Both the position numbers and the translations under genes were made by a program. The notes beneath the pieces are model-generated. The model worked only from the letters and a program-made list of their open reading frames with translations, was not told where the DNA came from and made no database searches. A DNA stretch of 64,000 nt from assembly GCA_012959785.1 (NCBI GenBank), contig DUCM01000010.1, positions 186,386 through 250,385 on the forward strand, written 5' to 3'. Position 1 is the first letter of the stretch. The number at the start of each line of letters is the position of its first letter. This stretch comes from Planctomycetota bacterium. GTDB lineage: Bacteria; Planctomycetota; UBA1135; GCA-002686595. Below, in pieces: positions 26,109 to 34,353 of this stretch.

Positions 26109-27205
26109 TGAGCCTGCGATTGCACAGCGCGCTCGTGCGCGGGGCCCGGGATCGCCGTAGCGGCTTTACCCTGATTGAACTTGTCCTCGCCGCTGGCTTG
26201 ATGACGCTCCTGATGGTGGCAGTCTTTGGCTTGATCGAGGGCTCGCTGAATCTATGGCGCAAGAGCGAAACGCGCCGCAACCTGGGCGAACAGGCCAGTG
26301 TGGTGTCCGAACTCCTGGCCCGTGATTTGCGCAGCCTGGAGTCAGGCGAGCGGGGCGACCTGTTGGTTGAGTGGGCTAGCTTCGACACCGACGGTGACGG
26401 GCTCAAGGAAACTCACTGGCCTCGACTGCGCCTGGTGCGGCGTGCCTCGGCGGCCGAGATTGCAAGGATGCAGGCGGGCTCCGAAGATCCTGCCGAGGCC
26501 AGCGGAGCCCTGATCGAGGTGGCCTGGGTGATTCGCTCCATGGATCTGAAGGACCCCGATGCGAGGGCCGAGGGCCTCATCTACCGCGGGGCGCAACCTG
26601 TGCCCGAAGTTCGCGAGGATTCTCTCTTTCATAGCAACTTCATTTCCCCGGGCGGCGCGCCTGATACTGCACGCCTCGACGAAGTCACAGCCGGGCTCCT
26701 GTGGTTCCAACCACTTTTCGCCACCCAGACATCCATCGTCCACGACGGCTGGGTTCTGGGACCCAACCTCGCCGACGCCGCGACATCATGGGACAGTTGG
26801 AACAGCGAGCGGCCTGATCCGAACCAGCACACCTGGAACGAGCCCGGCACGGGCATGCCGCGAGTCAAGGACCAAGCTTTGCTACCGCGCCGGGTAAGGC
26901 TGGAGTTTGAATTCGAGCGCGCCATCGATCGCCGGCGGCGTACCCACACATTGGCCCGCATGGAACTCGACGATGCGACTTTTGAGGTCGATGATGGCCG
27001 ACTCTGTCCCCCCGAGGGGACCTTCATCAAGCTCGACGGCGAGTGGATGGAACTGCGCGGCGTGCGCGGCGATCGAGTCACGGTGAAGCGCGCCCAGCGC
27101 GGAACCCAGGCCATGATCCACGACGCCAAGGCCCTGGTACACTGGGGGTTGACCCTCGTGCGCGAGGTCTCCGTCGAACTCTACCGTGAGGACTGGAACT
27201 TCTAG
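26105..27205 (+). CDS. GspJ-like minor pseudopilin
   Basis: A 366-residue prepilin-like protein with the leader RRSGFTLIELVLAAGLMTLL (Gly-Phe cleavage site, Glu5). The helix LGEQASVVSELLARDLRSLE is typical of GspJ. The body is longer than usual for GspJ (about 200). It includes RLRLVRRASAAEIARMQ and a C-terminal FIKLDGEWMELRGVRGDRVT segment echoing the beta modules of the neighbouring GspK-like protein. Translation is coupled to that gene by an ATGA overlap. GspJ normally forms the tip complex with GspI and GspK, and all three are encoded together here. Confidence 0.8.
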   Translation: MMSLRLHSALVRGARDRRSGFTLIELVLAAGLMTLLMVAVFGLIEGSLNLWRKSETRRNLGEQASVVSELLARDLRSLESGERGDLLVEWASFDTDGDGLKETHWPRLRLVRRASAAEIARMQAGSEDPAEASGALIEVAWVIRSMDLKDPDARAEGLIYRGAQPVPEVREDSLFHSNFISPGGAPDTARLDEVTAGLLWFQPLFATQTSIVHDGWVLGPNLADAATSWDSWNSERPDPNQHTWNEPGTGMPRVKDQALLPRRVRLEFEFERAIDRRRRTHTLARMELDDATFEVDDGRLCPPEGTFIKLDGEWMELRGVRGDRVTVKRAQRGTQAMIHDAKALVHWGLTLVREVSVELYREDWNF

Positions 27206-27222
27206 CCCTATTCTCTCTATTC

Positions 27223-27741
27223 ATGAACGCGCACTTCAGACTCCACAAGGCAGCCGTTTCCGGCGTTGCGCGATCAGGCTTCACCATCATCGAGGTGGTC
27301 TTGGCCATGGGGATTCTGGTCTTTGGAGCCACCGCGATCCTGGGCTTTCTGACCTTTGGAGCCGCGACTGTGCGTCAGGCACAGTTGCGCACCACAGCGG
27401 CCTCTGCCCTAGAGGCGGTGACGGCTGACATTGACCGCCATTTATTTCCCTTCGAGAACGGCATCGTGGGGTTGCCGAAGAGCCTCGAGAATCGCAACGT
27501 GCCTGGCGCTCCCGGCGTGATCTACAGCGCCAGCGCCGTGGGCAACCCGGACCGCGCGGATGAATACCGCGTCGATGTGGAACTCTCGTGGAAGGCCGCG
27601 GGAGTGCGGCGTTCGAAGAAGATACAGCTCTTGCGCCTGCGCGAAATTTCCTTTGGCGAGCGACTGCGTCGTGAATTCGTCGAGCGCTCGGGCGGATTTC
27701 ACAAGGCCAGTGACAAAGACAACTCTCCCGGTGGCACATAG
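27223..27741 (+). CDS. GspI/PilV-like minor pseudopilin
   Basis: A 172-residue prepilin-like protein. Its leader ends ARSGFTIIEVVLAMGILVFG (Gly-Phe site, Glu5), followed by AQLRTTAASALEAVTADIDR. Size and the IIEVVLAMGIL helix fit GspI/PilV-type minor pilins. The pseudopilin order G-H-K-J-I differs from the usual G-H-I-J-K of type II secretion operons. It lies 17 bases after the GspJ-like gene and 8 bases before the next start. Confidence 0.78.
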   Translation: MNAHFRLHKAAVSGVARSGFTIIEVVLAMGILVFGATAILGFLTFGAATVRQAQLRTTAASALEAVTADIDRHLFPFENGIVGLPKSLENRNVPGAPGVIYSASAVGNPDRADEYRVDVELSWKAAGVRRSKKIQLLRLREISFGERLRREFVERSGGFHKASDKDNSPGGT

Positions 27742-27749
27742 TGTGCGCC

Positions 27750-29324
27750 ATGAATAACTGTAAAATGCGAATGATGAGAAGTATGCAAGTCCTGAAACGA
27801 ACGCTGGCCCTGGCCTGCGGCTTGACTGCCGCGGTCTGCGGCTTGACTGCCCCGGCTGGTGGCCTCTACGCGCAAGACGCAGGCGTTGCCGCAGAGCCCG
27901 CTCCCGAAGTGACCATGATTCGCCTGCGCGGCGGTCGTATCCAATGGGGATCCATCGTGGACCACACAGCCGAAGCCTTGATCTTCACGCGGCTGGACAC
28001 CGGCGGCCAGGTGACTTTGCCCTGGAACTTTCTCGACCCAGCCCAGGACCTCGAGCTGCGCATGCGCTTTGGCTATGTGGACCTGGGTGGGGATGAGGTC
28101 ATGATGTCGGCTGAGTTGATCGTGTTGGTGGACGGCCAGGAAGTCATCGGCCGAGTGCAGGGTCGCACCCAAGATGCAGTCTTGTTCAAGTCTGGCGGCC
28201 TGACCCTGGCGATCCCCAAGCAGCGCATCCGCAGCCATGTTGCCGGAGTCAGAGTGCCAGCCCTCGACATCTACACCCGCGGAGAGCTCTATGCCGATGA
28301 GTTTCTGCGCAGCGATGGCAAGAGCGCCGAGTCCCAGCGACTCCTGGCCGAATACTGCGAGCGCATCTTCGACTTTCCCCACGCGCTGCAGCACTACCTG
28401 GCGAGCCAGGAACTCGATTCTGATGGGGACCCGAAAGCCCTCGCTGTCAAGATTGCGCGGGTCCAGGCCAAGGTGGACTCCCAGGAACAGGTGGACTATC
28501 TCGCCCATGTCGATCACCTGTCCCGCCGCAAGAACTACGCACAGGCCCTGCTCGATCTAGAAGCCTTCGACGGTCTCTTCCCCGACAGTCCGCTGCTCGC
28601 CGATCGTATAAAGTTGGAGAAGCGCGTGATCCGTGTGCGCGAGGCCTACACCCGCAAGAAGGTAGCCACGCGTTGGTTCGCTTGGATGGGACGCCTGGCG
28701 GCAAAGGCGGCCCGCGAGAAGACCTACCAGGAATCTCTGACCTATGTGGGCGAGCTTTTTGGCGAGGAGATCGTGCTGAATGTGACCCTGGAAATGCGCC
28801 GCATCTGGCCCTCCATCGAGGAAGACCAGGTGCGCCAGTTCTTCATCGAGCGCAAGCGCGGCCGCTGGAAGCCAGCTTCCTACGGCCTGGGCACCTGGCT
28901 CTTGGGGGAAGACGATGCGCTCAAGGGCGGCACCGCCGAAGTCCAGAAGAAGGAGCCTGAATCGGCCCGCGACCGCGAGCGCGCTGATCTGGAAGAGAAG
29001 ATCAACCGCTTCATGCGCAACCAGCAGATGCAGAAGCGCAACAGCAACTCTGAGGAGGACGAAGAGGAGGTGGCGAACTTCTGGAAGACCCTCTCGTCGT
29101 CAGCCCGCCGCTACTGGCTCATCGCCTACTACGCCGAAAACGCCGGGCACCTCGATGTGCGCTCCAAGCCAGAGCTGCGCAACTGCTCGGAATGTGCCGG
29201 CACCGGAGCGCACCAAGTGATTTACACCGGTTCTGCACGCGCAGGGGCCTCCTCTGGCCTACGCCTGGTGACTTGCGGGGCTTGCCACGGTATCGGGCGC
29301 GTGCGCCGAATCCGCTACCGTTGA
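27750..29324 (+). CDS. Exported protein with SHD1-like beta repeats and a DnaJ-type cysteine motif
   Basis: A 524-residue protein with a long signal peptide ending near GGLYAQD. Two beta repeats follow: IRLRGGRIQWGSIVDHTAEA...LPWNFLDP and LVDGQEVIGRVQGRTQDAVL. They resemble the short G-x-I domains common in planctomycete exported proteins. The middle is helical (residues 170-330). A charged linker rich in Glu/Lys leads to a C-terminal CSECAGTG ... CGACHGIG pair at nt 29183-29300, the DnaJ-type CxxCxGxG zinc-binding pattern. Function is unknown. A GTG at 27741 is an alternative start. The signal-peptide coding region contains a 21-base in-frame duplication. Confidence 0.6.
   Translation: MNNCKMRMMRSMQVLKRTLALACGLTAAVCGLTAPAGGLYAQDAGVAAEPAPEVTMIRLRGGRIQWGSIVDHTAEALIFTRLDTGGQVTLPWNFLDPAQDLELRMRFGYVDLGGDEVMMSAELIVLVDGQEVIGRVQGRTQDAVLFKSGGLTLAIPKQRIRSHVAGVRVPALDIYTRGELYADEFLRSDGKSAESQRLLAEYCERIFDFPHALQHYLASQELDSDGDPKALAVKIARVQAKVDSQEQVDYLAHVDHLSRRKNYAQALLDLEAFDGLFPDSPLLADRIKLEKRVIRVREAYTRKKVATRWFAWMGRLAAKAAREKTYQESLTYVGELFGEEIVLNVTLEMRRIWPSIEEDQVRQFFIERKRGRWKPASYGLGTWLLGEDDALKGGTAEVQKKEPESARDRERADLEEKINRFMRNQQMQKRNSNSEEDEEEVANFWKTLSSSARRYWLIAYYAENAGHLDVRSKPELRNCSECAGTGAHQVIYTGSARAGASSGLRLVTCGACHGIGRVRRIRYR
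27815..27851 (+). repeat. 21-base tandem duplication in a signal peptide
   Basis: The 16-base word CTGCGGCTTGACTGCC occurs at 27815-27830 and again at 27836-27851. The period is exactly 21 bases, so seven codons (encoding CGLTA twice) were duplicated in frame within the hydrophobic core of the leader of the Zn-motif protein. Confidence 0.85.
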
Positions 29325-29326
29325 CC

Positions 29327-30349
29327 ATGGCTGCATCTTCGAATATGAGATTCCTGCCCCTTGCCCTGCTGGTGCTCGGGGCTGCATGCGCCACGCCGGA
29401 TTCGGCAGTGCCCCGACGCGCGGCCTCGGAAGAGTTGCCGCGCAAGGCTGCCCGGGAGGCGCTCTTCGACCAGGTAGTCGGGCGCACCGAACCCGCGTTT
29501 TTAACCGTGGCCACCATCGACGGCGAGGCCATCTACATGACCGAGCTGTTCGGGGCCTGGATGCATGTCGACAGTCAAGGCGTGCGGGAGCTCCTCGAGC
29601 GCCTGGTCTCCGCGCGCCTGGTTCAGATAGAAGCCGAGCGCCTGGGGCTCGCGCTTCCTCCTGACTTGCTCGCCAGCGAGTACAGAATCGCCCTCGATGA
29701 CATGCAAGCCGAGTTACAACTCAGCCAGCCGGGGATGGAACTGGACGAGTGGATCGCGAGCGGCTTGGGGCTCGACCCCGTGCCCTACCGCGAACGGCTC
29801 CGGGAGGATGTGCGCCGGCGGCTCCTCGCCGAGCGCGTGGTGCGCTCGTTCATCTACTCCCAGCCCTGGGCGGAGGCGCGGGTGATCGTGGTGGAAAAAC
29901 GCTCCGAAGCGGAGACCGCGCTGGAACGCCTCGCCGCCGGCGAGCCCTTTGGCCCCCTGGCCGCGGAACTAAGCCTCGATCTCAGTGGCAAGTACGGCGG
30001 CCGCGTGCCCCCGATCCTGCGCAACGAATCCGCCCTCTCGCGCCTCGCCTTCAGCCTCGCGGCAGGCGCGGTGGGTGGGCCGATTTTCGAGTCCGGGCGT
30101 TGGATGGTCTTGGGCCTGGATACCCACCATCAGGCCCTTTTGGGCCTCTGGGACGCGACGGGAGAGAGCATCGAGGCCAGTTTGACCAGCCAGCCCATCG
30201 AGGACCCCGAGTATTGGATGTGGAAGGCCGAGATGACCCTGCTGCACCCCGTGGACTTTGGGCCCCTGCTGGACCTGCTCGAACGGGGGGCTCCCGGTCG
30301 CCAAGGAGCTTGCATCGAGAGCCCCGCTGCGCCATCTTCGGCCCCATGA
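29327..30349 (+). CDS. Parvulin-like PPIase lipoprotein (SurA/PrsA-type)
   Basis: A 340-residue protein with a lipobox (LVLGAAC near residue 21) and a SurA/PrsA-type helical N-domain (ELLERLVSARLVQIEAERLG). It has a parvulin rotamase region: ETALERLAAGEPFGPLAAEL, then SGKYGGRVPPILRNES and FSLAAGAVGGPIFESG. Such lipoproteins assist folding of exported or outer-membrane proteins. ATG 29327 lies 2 bases after the previous stop. An internal ATG at 29345 would give a more compact lipoprotein leader. The gene overlaps scpB by ATGA. The context suggests it folds components of the pseudopilin system, but that is inference. Confidence 0.8.
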   Translation: MAASSNMRFLPLALLVLGAACATPDSAVPRRAASEELPRKAAREALFDQVVGRTEPAFLTVATIDGEAIYMTELFGAWMHVDSQGVRELLERLVSARLVQIEAERLGLALPPDLLASEYRIALDDMQAELQLSQPGMELDEWIASGLGLDPVPYRERLREDVRRRLLAERVVRSFIYSQPWAEARVIVVEKRSEAETALERLAAGEPFGPLAAELSLDLSGKYGGRVPPILRNESALSRLAFSLAAGAVGGPIFESGRWMVLGLDTHHQALLGLWDATGESIEASLTSQPIEDPEYWMWKAEMTLLHPVDFGPLLDLLERGAPGRQGACIESPAAPSSAP

Positions 30350-31044
30350 AGATCGACACTCCCGAGCTTGCAGGCGAGGCCCCCGTCGCCCTCAAGGACC
30401 CCCATGCGACCTTGGAGCCTGGTGCGCCTGGCGGCGAAGCCCCTTTTGACCAGCCCAGCGAAGACCAATCCGCCGAACCCGAACCCGCCGCCGAGCCCGA
30501 ACCCGGGAGCGGCGATGCCCTCTCCGATGAGGAACTCGAGCGCGCCGTCTTCGCCCTGGTCTTCGCCTCCCCCGAACCCCTCAGTGCCAGCCGCCTGGCC
30601 CGTCTTCTCGACGGCCCGCGGCTCGCCCGAGTCAACGCAGCTCTGGCCGCCATTTCCGAGCGCTTGAGCGGCGCCGGGCTGCCCCTCGAACTGCGGGAAA
30701 TCGCGGGCAGCTGGCGTTTTCTCACCGTTTCCGAGATGGACGCCGTGGTGGCCCAGCTGGTCAAGGCCCGCAAGGCCGAGCGCCTCTCACCGGCAGGCCT
30801 GGAGACCCTTTCCGTCGTGGCCTACCGTCAGCCCGTGACCAAGGCCGAGATTGAATCCATTCGTGGAGTTCAATGTGGAGCCATGCTCCGCAATCTCGTC
30901 GACCGAGGACTGGCGCGGGTCACGGGCAGGGCCGATGTGCCCGGGCACCCCCTGCAATACGGCACCACCAAGGAATTCCTGGATCGCTTCGGCCTCGGTG
31001 GCCTGGGCGACTTGCCCCGAGATGGCGAACTCCTGAAGGAATAG
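30346..31044 (+). CDS. scpB: Segregation and condensation protein B
   Basis: A 232-residue ScpB, a winged-helix kleisin partner of SMC-ScpA involved in chromosome condensation. Recognisable blocks are EELERAVFALVFASPEPLSA, LREIAGSWRFLTVSEM, LSPAGLETLSVVAYRQPVTK, AEIESIRGVQCGAMLRNLVD and GHPLQYGTTKEFLDRFGL. The first about 50 residues are an unusual Pro/Glu/Ala-rich extension (repeats of EPEP). The start overlaps the PPIase stop (ATGA), so it is translated with a secretion-related gene. scpA is not in the window. Confidence 0.95.
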   Translation: MKIDTPELAGEAPVALKDPHATLEPGAPGGEAPFDQPSEDQSAEPEPAAEPEPGSGDALSDEELERAVFALVFASPEPLSASRLARLLDGPRLARVNAALAAISERLSGAGLPLELREIAGSWRFLTVSEMDAVVAQLVKARKAERLSPAGLETLSVVAYRQPVTKAEIESIRGVQCGAMLRNLVDRGLARVTGRADVPGHPLQYGTTKEFLDRFGLGGLGDLPRDGELLKE

Positions 31045-31060
31045 CTCCAAAGCCCTCACC

Positions 31061-31081
31061 GCTTGCACCTTCTGTGCAAGC
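31061..31081 (+). other. Inverted repeat after scpB
   Basis: GCTTGCAC - CTTCT - GTGCAAGC, an 8-bp perfect stem with a 5-base loop, 17 bases after the scpB stop. No T-tract follows, so it may be a factor-dependent terminator, an mRNA-stabilising hairpin or an operator for the next gene. Confidence 0.5.
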
Positions 31082-31234
31082 CGCCGTACACTTACCTCGC
31101 GAATCTGGTGCCTCCAAGCCCCCTTCGGTTCTACCGCATGCTTGGAGCGCCTTCTTCACCATTTCCTGACGACTTTCCTGACGGCGTCCCTTTCCTGACA
31201 GCCCGCCACCACCACAGGCAGCCAGCGCGATTTC

Positions 31235-33127
31235 ATGTCCAAGAACCGAGAGCAGAAACACGCCAAGCATCTGGCCGAGAAGCATTCTCACGAGAAGCAG
31301 CAGGCCAAGGAAACCGAACAGCACCCCACCGAGGCCCATCTGGTCGAGGTTCCCAAGGGAACCAGCCGGCTGCGCTTCATCCTGAGTTTCGTGCTCGTGG
31401 TCTTCCTGTTGCTGGTCTTCTCGATCACCGGGCCCATGATGAGCGCCCTCTCCGGGGGCAGCGAGGGTGGGGACGCCGTCTTCATGTCCTGGACCCTGCC
31501 CGACGGTCAAAAGCGCACCCTGAACACGGCCGAATTCTTTCAGGAGAAGCGCGCCTTCGCGACCCTCGAGATCATGTACCCGATCCTGGGCATGGCCGGC
31601 ATCGATCCCGGCGACAACGATGCCACCGCGCGTTTCTTGATTACCGAGGACATGGCCCACTTCAGCGGAGTTTCGGCGGCCACCGATGACCTCGAGGAGC
31701 TGATCTTGACGGCCTTTGGCGATGCCGAGACCTACAAGGGTTACATCGCGAGTCGCCGCGACCTGACGCCCCTGGCATTCGAGGCCCTCTTGCGCCGCGG
31801 CCGCACGGCGCAACGCTACACGCAGTTGCTCGCCAGTGGAGTCAGCGCGCTGGCACCCACCGAAATCGCGGATGCGTGGAGCAAGAACAACCAAGAGTAC
31901 AACTTTCAGTACGTCGAGCTGACCAACGAGGACTTCAGCGAAGCCGCGCGCGCTAGCCTCCCCGGCGACGAGGCTCTTGAGGACTGGTTCGATGGATTGT
32001 CTCCCTTCGAGAAGGCTGGCTACAATACTTCCCCCAGTTGGAGTGCTGACCTGGCCTGGCTTGACACGAGCTCCAGCGCGCCCATGCAGGCCCTCATGGA
32101 GGCCTATCCCCGCCCCGAGGACGAGGATGCCGAGGAGATGGCCCTCAACTACTACAACAGCTTCAGCTATGTGCGCTTCTTGCGTCCGACTCCTGAGGAC
32201 GGCGGCGCTGAAGAAGAGCAGGACGCCGAGCGCTTCCTCGCCTACGAGGATGTGACCAGCCTCGCCCAGCGCGAGGCACCGATCTACAACTCCCTGGTTG
32301 ACTGGCTCAGTGACATGCAGACGCGCTTGGACGAGGGCGAAGTCGTGGACCTCCAGACCGAGGCCATCGCCCTGGGACTCACCTTTGCCGCGGTCGATCC
32401 ACGCACCTCCGCGGACTGGGCCGAGGGCGAGGAACCGTGGTCCGGCAACTTCCTGGCACAGAGCACAGGGGGCTTGCCCGAGGGGCGCCTGGCCACCCGC
32501 GTGACTGTGGAAGAAGGGGCCTTCGTGATCGCTCAGGTCGTGGAGAAGTTCGCCGCCAGCCTGCCGCCCTTCTCCGAGGTCCGCGACCGAGTGGCCGACA
32601 GCTGGGCGGAGGAACGCCGCGCAGAGCTGGCCGTGGAAAGTCTCGTCAGTCTGCGTGCGGAGTTTGAGGTTGCTCCCGAGGACGGTGATGTGAAGGATGC
32701 CCCGCGAGCGGCCAGCACGGACCTCGAGGCCTTCAAGAGCGCCGTGACTGCTGCGGGCTACACCCTCGTCGAGCGCGGATTCAAGACTCGCTACTCGCGT
32801 CCCGGCGATGACCCTTCGAAGAACAGCGAGGCGGACAACTTCCTGCAAAACAGCACCCAGTTCTACACCCTCGAAGAGGGCACCCTACCCGTGCCGTCAG
32901 GCACCCGTGACGGCAAGCTCAGCTTCCTTGTACGCGTGGGGGGCAAGCGCGATCCTGAGCTCTCCATGATGGATCCGGGCGAGCTGGCGATGATGAAGAT
33001 GCAACTCGGGCGCACTGCGGAGATGGCGTTTTTCCAGAACACCTACGAGAATCCAAAGTGGATCAAGGCCGAGTTCAGCCTCTACCTGAAGTCCTGGGAA
33101 TCCGACAACGACGAGCCGGCCAACTGA
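31235..33127 (+). CDS. PpiD/SurA-like membrane-anchored periplasmic chaperone
   Basis: A 630-residue protein. It has a charged His/Lys/Glu-rich cytoplasmic N-terminus (1-42), one membrane helix (about 47-66) and a large periplasmic part. The topology and two stretches recall PpiD. These are the SurA_N-like start after the helix (LNTAEFFQEKRAFATLEIM) and the region LPPFSEVRDRVADSWAEERR. I see no convincing parvulin active-site motif, so catalytic activity is doubtful. It lies about 190 bases downstream of scpB and is closed by a strong terminator, so it is probably its own unit or the last cistron of the run. Confidence 0.5.
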   Translation: MSKNREQKHAKHLAEKHSHEKQQAKETEQHPTEAHLVEVPKGTSRLRFILSFVLVVFLLLVFSITGPMMSALSGGSEGGDAVFMSWTLPDGQKRTLNTAEFFQEKRAFATLEIMYPILGMAGIDPGDNDATARFLITEDMAHFSGVSAATDDLEELILTAFGDAETYKGYIASRRDLTPLAFEALLRRGRTAQRYTQLLASGVSALAPTEIADAWSKNNQEYNFQYVELTNEDFSEAARASLPGDEALEDWFDGLSPFEKAGYNTSPSWSADLAWLDTSSSAPMQALMEAYPRPEDEDAEEMALNYYNSFSYVRFLRPTPEDGGAEEEQDAERFLAYEDVTSLAQREAPIYNSLVDWLSDMQTRLDEGEVVDLQTEAIALGLTFAAVDPRTSADWAEGEEPWSGNFLAQSTGGLPEGRLATRVTVEEGAFVIAQVVEKFAASLPPFSEVRDRVADSWAEERRAELAVESLVSLRAEFEVAPEDGDVKDAPRAASTDLEAFKSAVTAAGYTLVERGFKTRYSRPGDDPSKNSEADNFLQNSTQFYTLEEGTLPVPSGTRDGKLSFLVRVGGKRDPELSMMDPGELAMMKMQLGRTAEMAFFQNTYENPKWIKAEFSLYLKSWESDNDEPAN

Positions 33128-33150
33128 GGGCGCCTGAAGGATGAGCCGCG

Positions 33151-33193
33151 AGCCGCTGGCGCTCCCTCCGCGAGGGAGCGCCAGCGGCTTTTT
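33151..33193 (+). terminator. Rho-independent terminator
   Basis: Perfect 17-bp stem AGCCGCTGGCGCTCCCT with its complement at 33173-33189, a 5-base loop (33168-33172), and five Ts at 33189-33193. It ends the plus-strand transcript of the PpiD-like gene and is the clearest terminator in the window. Confidence 0.93.
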
Positions 33194-33272
33194 GTGCTTG
33201 GCCGCCGCGCCCACCGAAATCCGGGGATAGGCTTCGCATGGAGGCCCTTCTCGGGTGCCTCTATCACCGCCC

Positions 33273-34349
33273 ATGCGCCAAGATCACTCCTTGCGCGCGA
33301 TCTCTATCGCGCTTTTTGCCGCCACCCTTGTGCCCGCAACACGGGCCCAGGCCACCCTGCGGCCCCTGCCCGAAGTGGCCCGATTGTGGGGCAGCGTGGA
33401 TCGGCCCCTGCTGGAGAGCGATCCCCAGCTGGACCGTCCCGTGGAAGCCGCCTTCGACCTCGACTTCAGCGCGCCCCTCACCACCCCCACAACGGCGTCC
33501 GAACTCCAAGGGTCCGGTCTCGACCTCAGGCTCAAGCGCCACTTCCTCGATGTGGACTTTCACGCCCTCGTCCTGGATGCTGCGCGCTTTAGCGATGCTC
33601 CTGGCGAACTGTCCACTCAACGCGGTGGCTGGAAGGCGGCCTTTGGCCAGTATTCCCCGGGCGCCGCCAGCTTTGCCTTTGCCCTGGGAACCGAAGCTTC
33701 CTTCTACGACTTCGGCGGTGGGCCTTCGCCTCTGGCTGGCGTGACCGATCCTCTCAACGATGTGTATGACACGAGCTTCAGCGCGCGCTTCTTGGTCGAG
33801 GCCTCGGAGCGCCTCTCGTGCTACGGAGGAGCCCAATTTGGCCTGGCGGGGGAGGACCTCGTTTCGCCCGCGGACTCGGTCTATGTCGGTGCCGCCATCG
33901 CCCTGCGTTACCGCGCCGCTGACGAGTTCGCGCTGCTAGCCGGCATCGCCGGCCAGTCGCGCTTCGAGGATTCGGCCTGGGTTTTGCCCTACATCGGATT
34001 CGACTGGCAGATCAGCGACTCTTTGCGGCTTGTGACCGAAGCGGCCGAGGTCAACCTCGACTGGCGTGCCAGCGAGGACTGGACCCTGGGCGCCACCCTC
34101 GCCTACGACTTCCGTCAGTACCGTTTGAACGACGAGGGATCGCTCCACGGCGGAGCCTTGCACGACGAGGAGATTCGTCTGGGCGCCAGCCTTGGATGGC
34201 AGCCCCGCGAGGGCATGAAGTTTAGCCTCGAGGTGGGCACACTGTTGTGGCGCGAACTGTCCTTCACTGACGGCCAGAGCGGCCTGCGTACCGAGGCCGA
34301 GAGCGAATCTCCCTTCTACCTGCGCGCCGGGCTGAGTCTGTCCTTCTAG
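33273..34349 (+). CDS. Outer-membrane beta-barrel-like protein
   Basis: A 358-residue exported protein with a signal peptide (residues 1 to about 26, ending ATRAQA). Alternating hydrophobic beta strands run throughout (YGGAQFGLAG, YVGAAIALRYRA, WTLGATLAYDFRQY, IRLGASLGWQPREG). The C-terminus is LRAGLSLSF, ending in Phe as in many outer-membrane barrels. The cargo or role is unknown. It is a plus-strand single gene that ends 4 bases before the convergent methyltransferase gene. A GTG 18 bases upstream is an alternative start. Confidence 0.6.
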   Translation: MRQDHSLRAISIALFAATLVPATRAQATLRPLPEVARLWGSVDRPLLESDPQLDRPVEAAFDLDFSAPLTTPTTASELQGSGLDLRLKRHFLDVDFHALVLDAARFSDAPGELSTQRGGWKAAFGQYSPGAASFAFALGTEASFYDFGGGPSPLAGVTDPLNDVYDTSFSARFLVEASERLSCYGGAQFGLAGEDLVSPADSVYVGAAIALRYRAADEFALLAGIAGQSRFEDSAWVLPYIGFDWQISDSLRLVTEAAEVNLDWRASEDWTLGATLAYDFRQYRLNDEGSLHGGALHDEEIRLGASLGWQPREGMKFSLEVGTLLWRELSFTDGQSGLRTEAESESPFYLRAGLSLSF

Positions 34350-34353
34350 AAGT

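Noticed and set aside
30920-32848. A 642-codon antisense open frame across scpB and the PpiD-like gene
   Set aside because: No recognisable family, and it overlaps two supported plus-strand genes.
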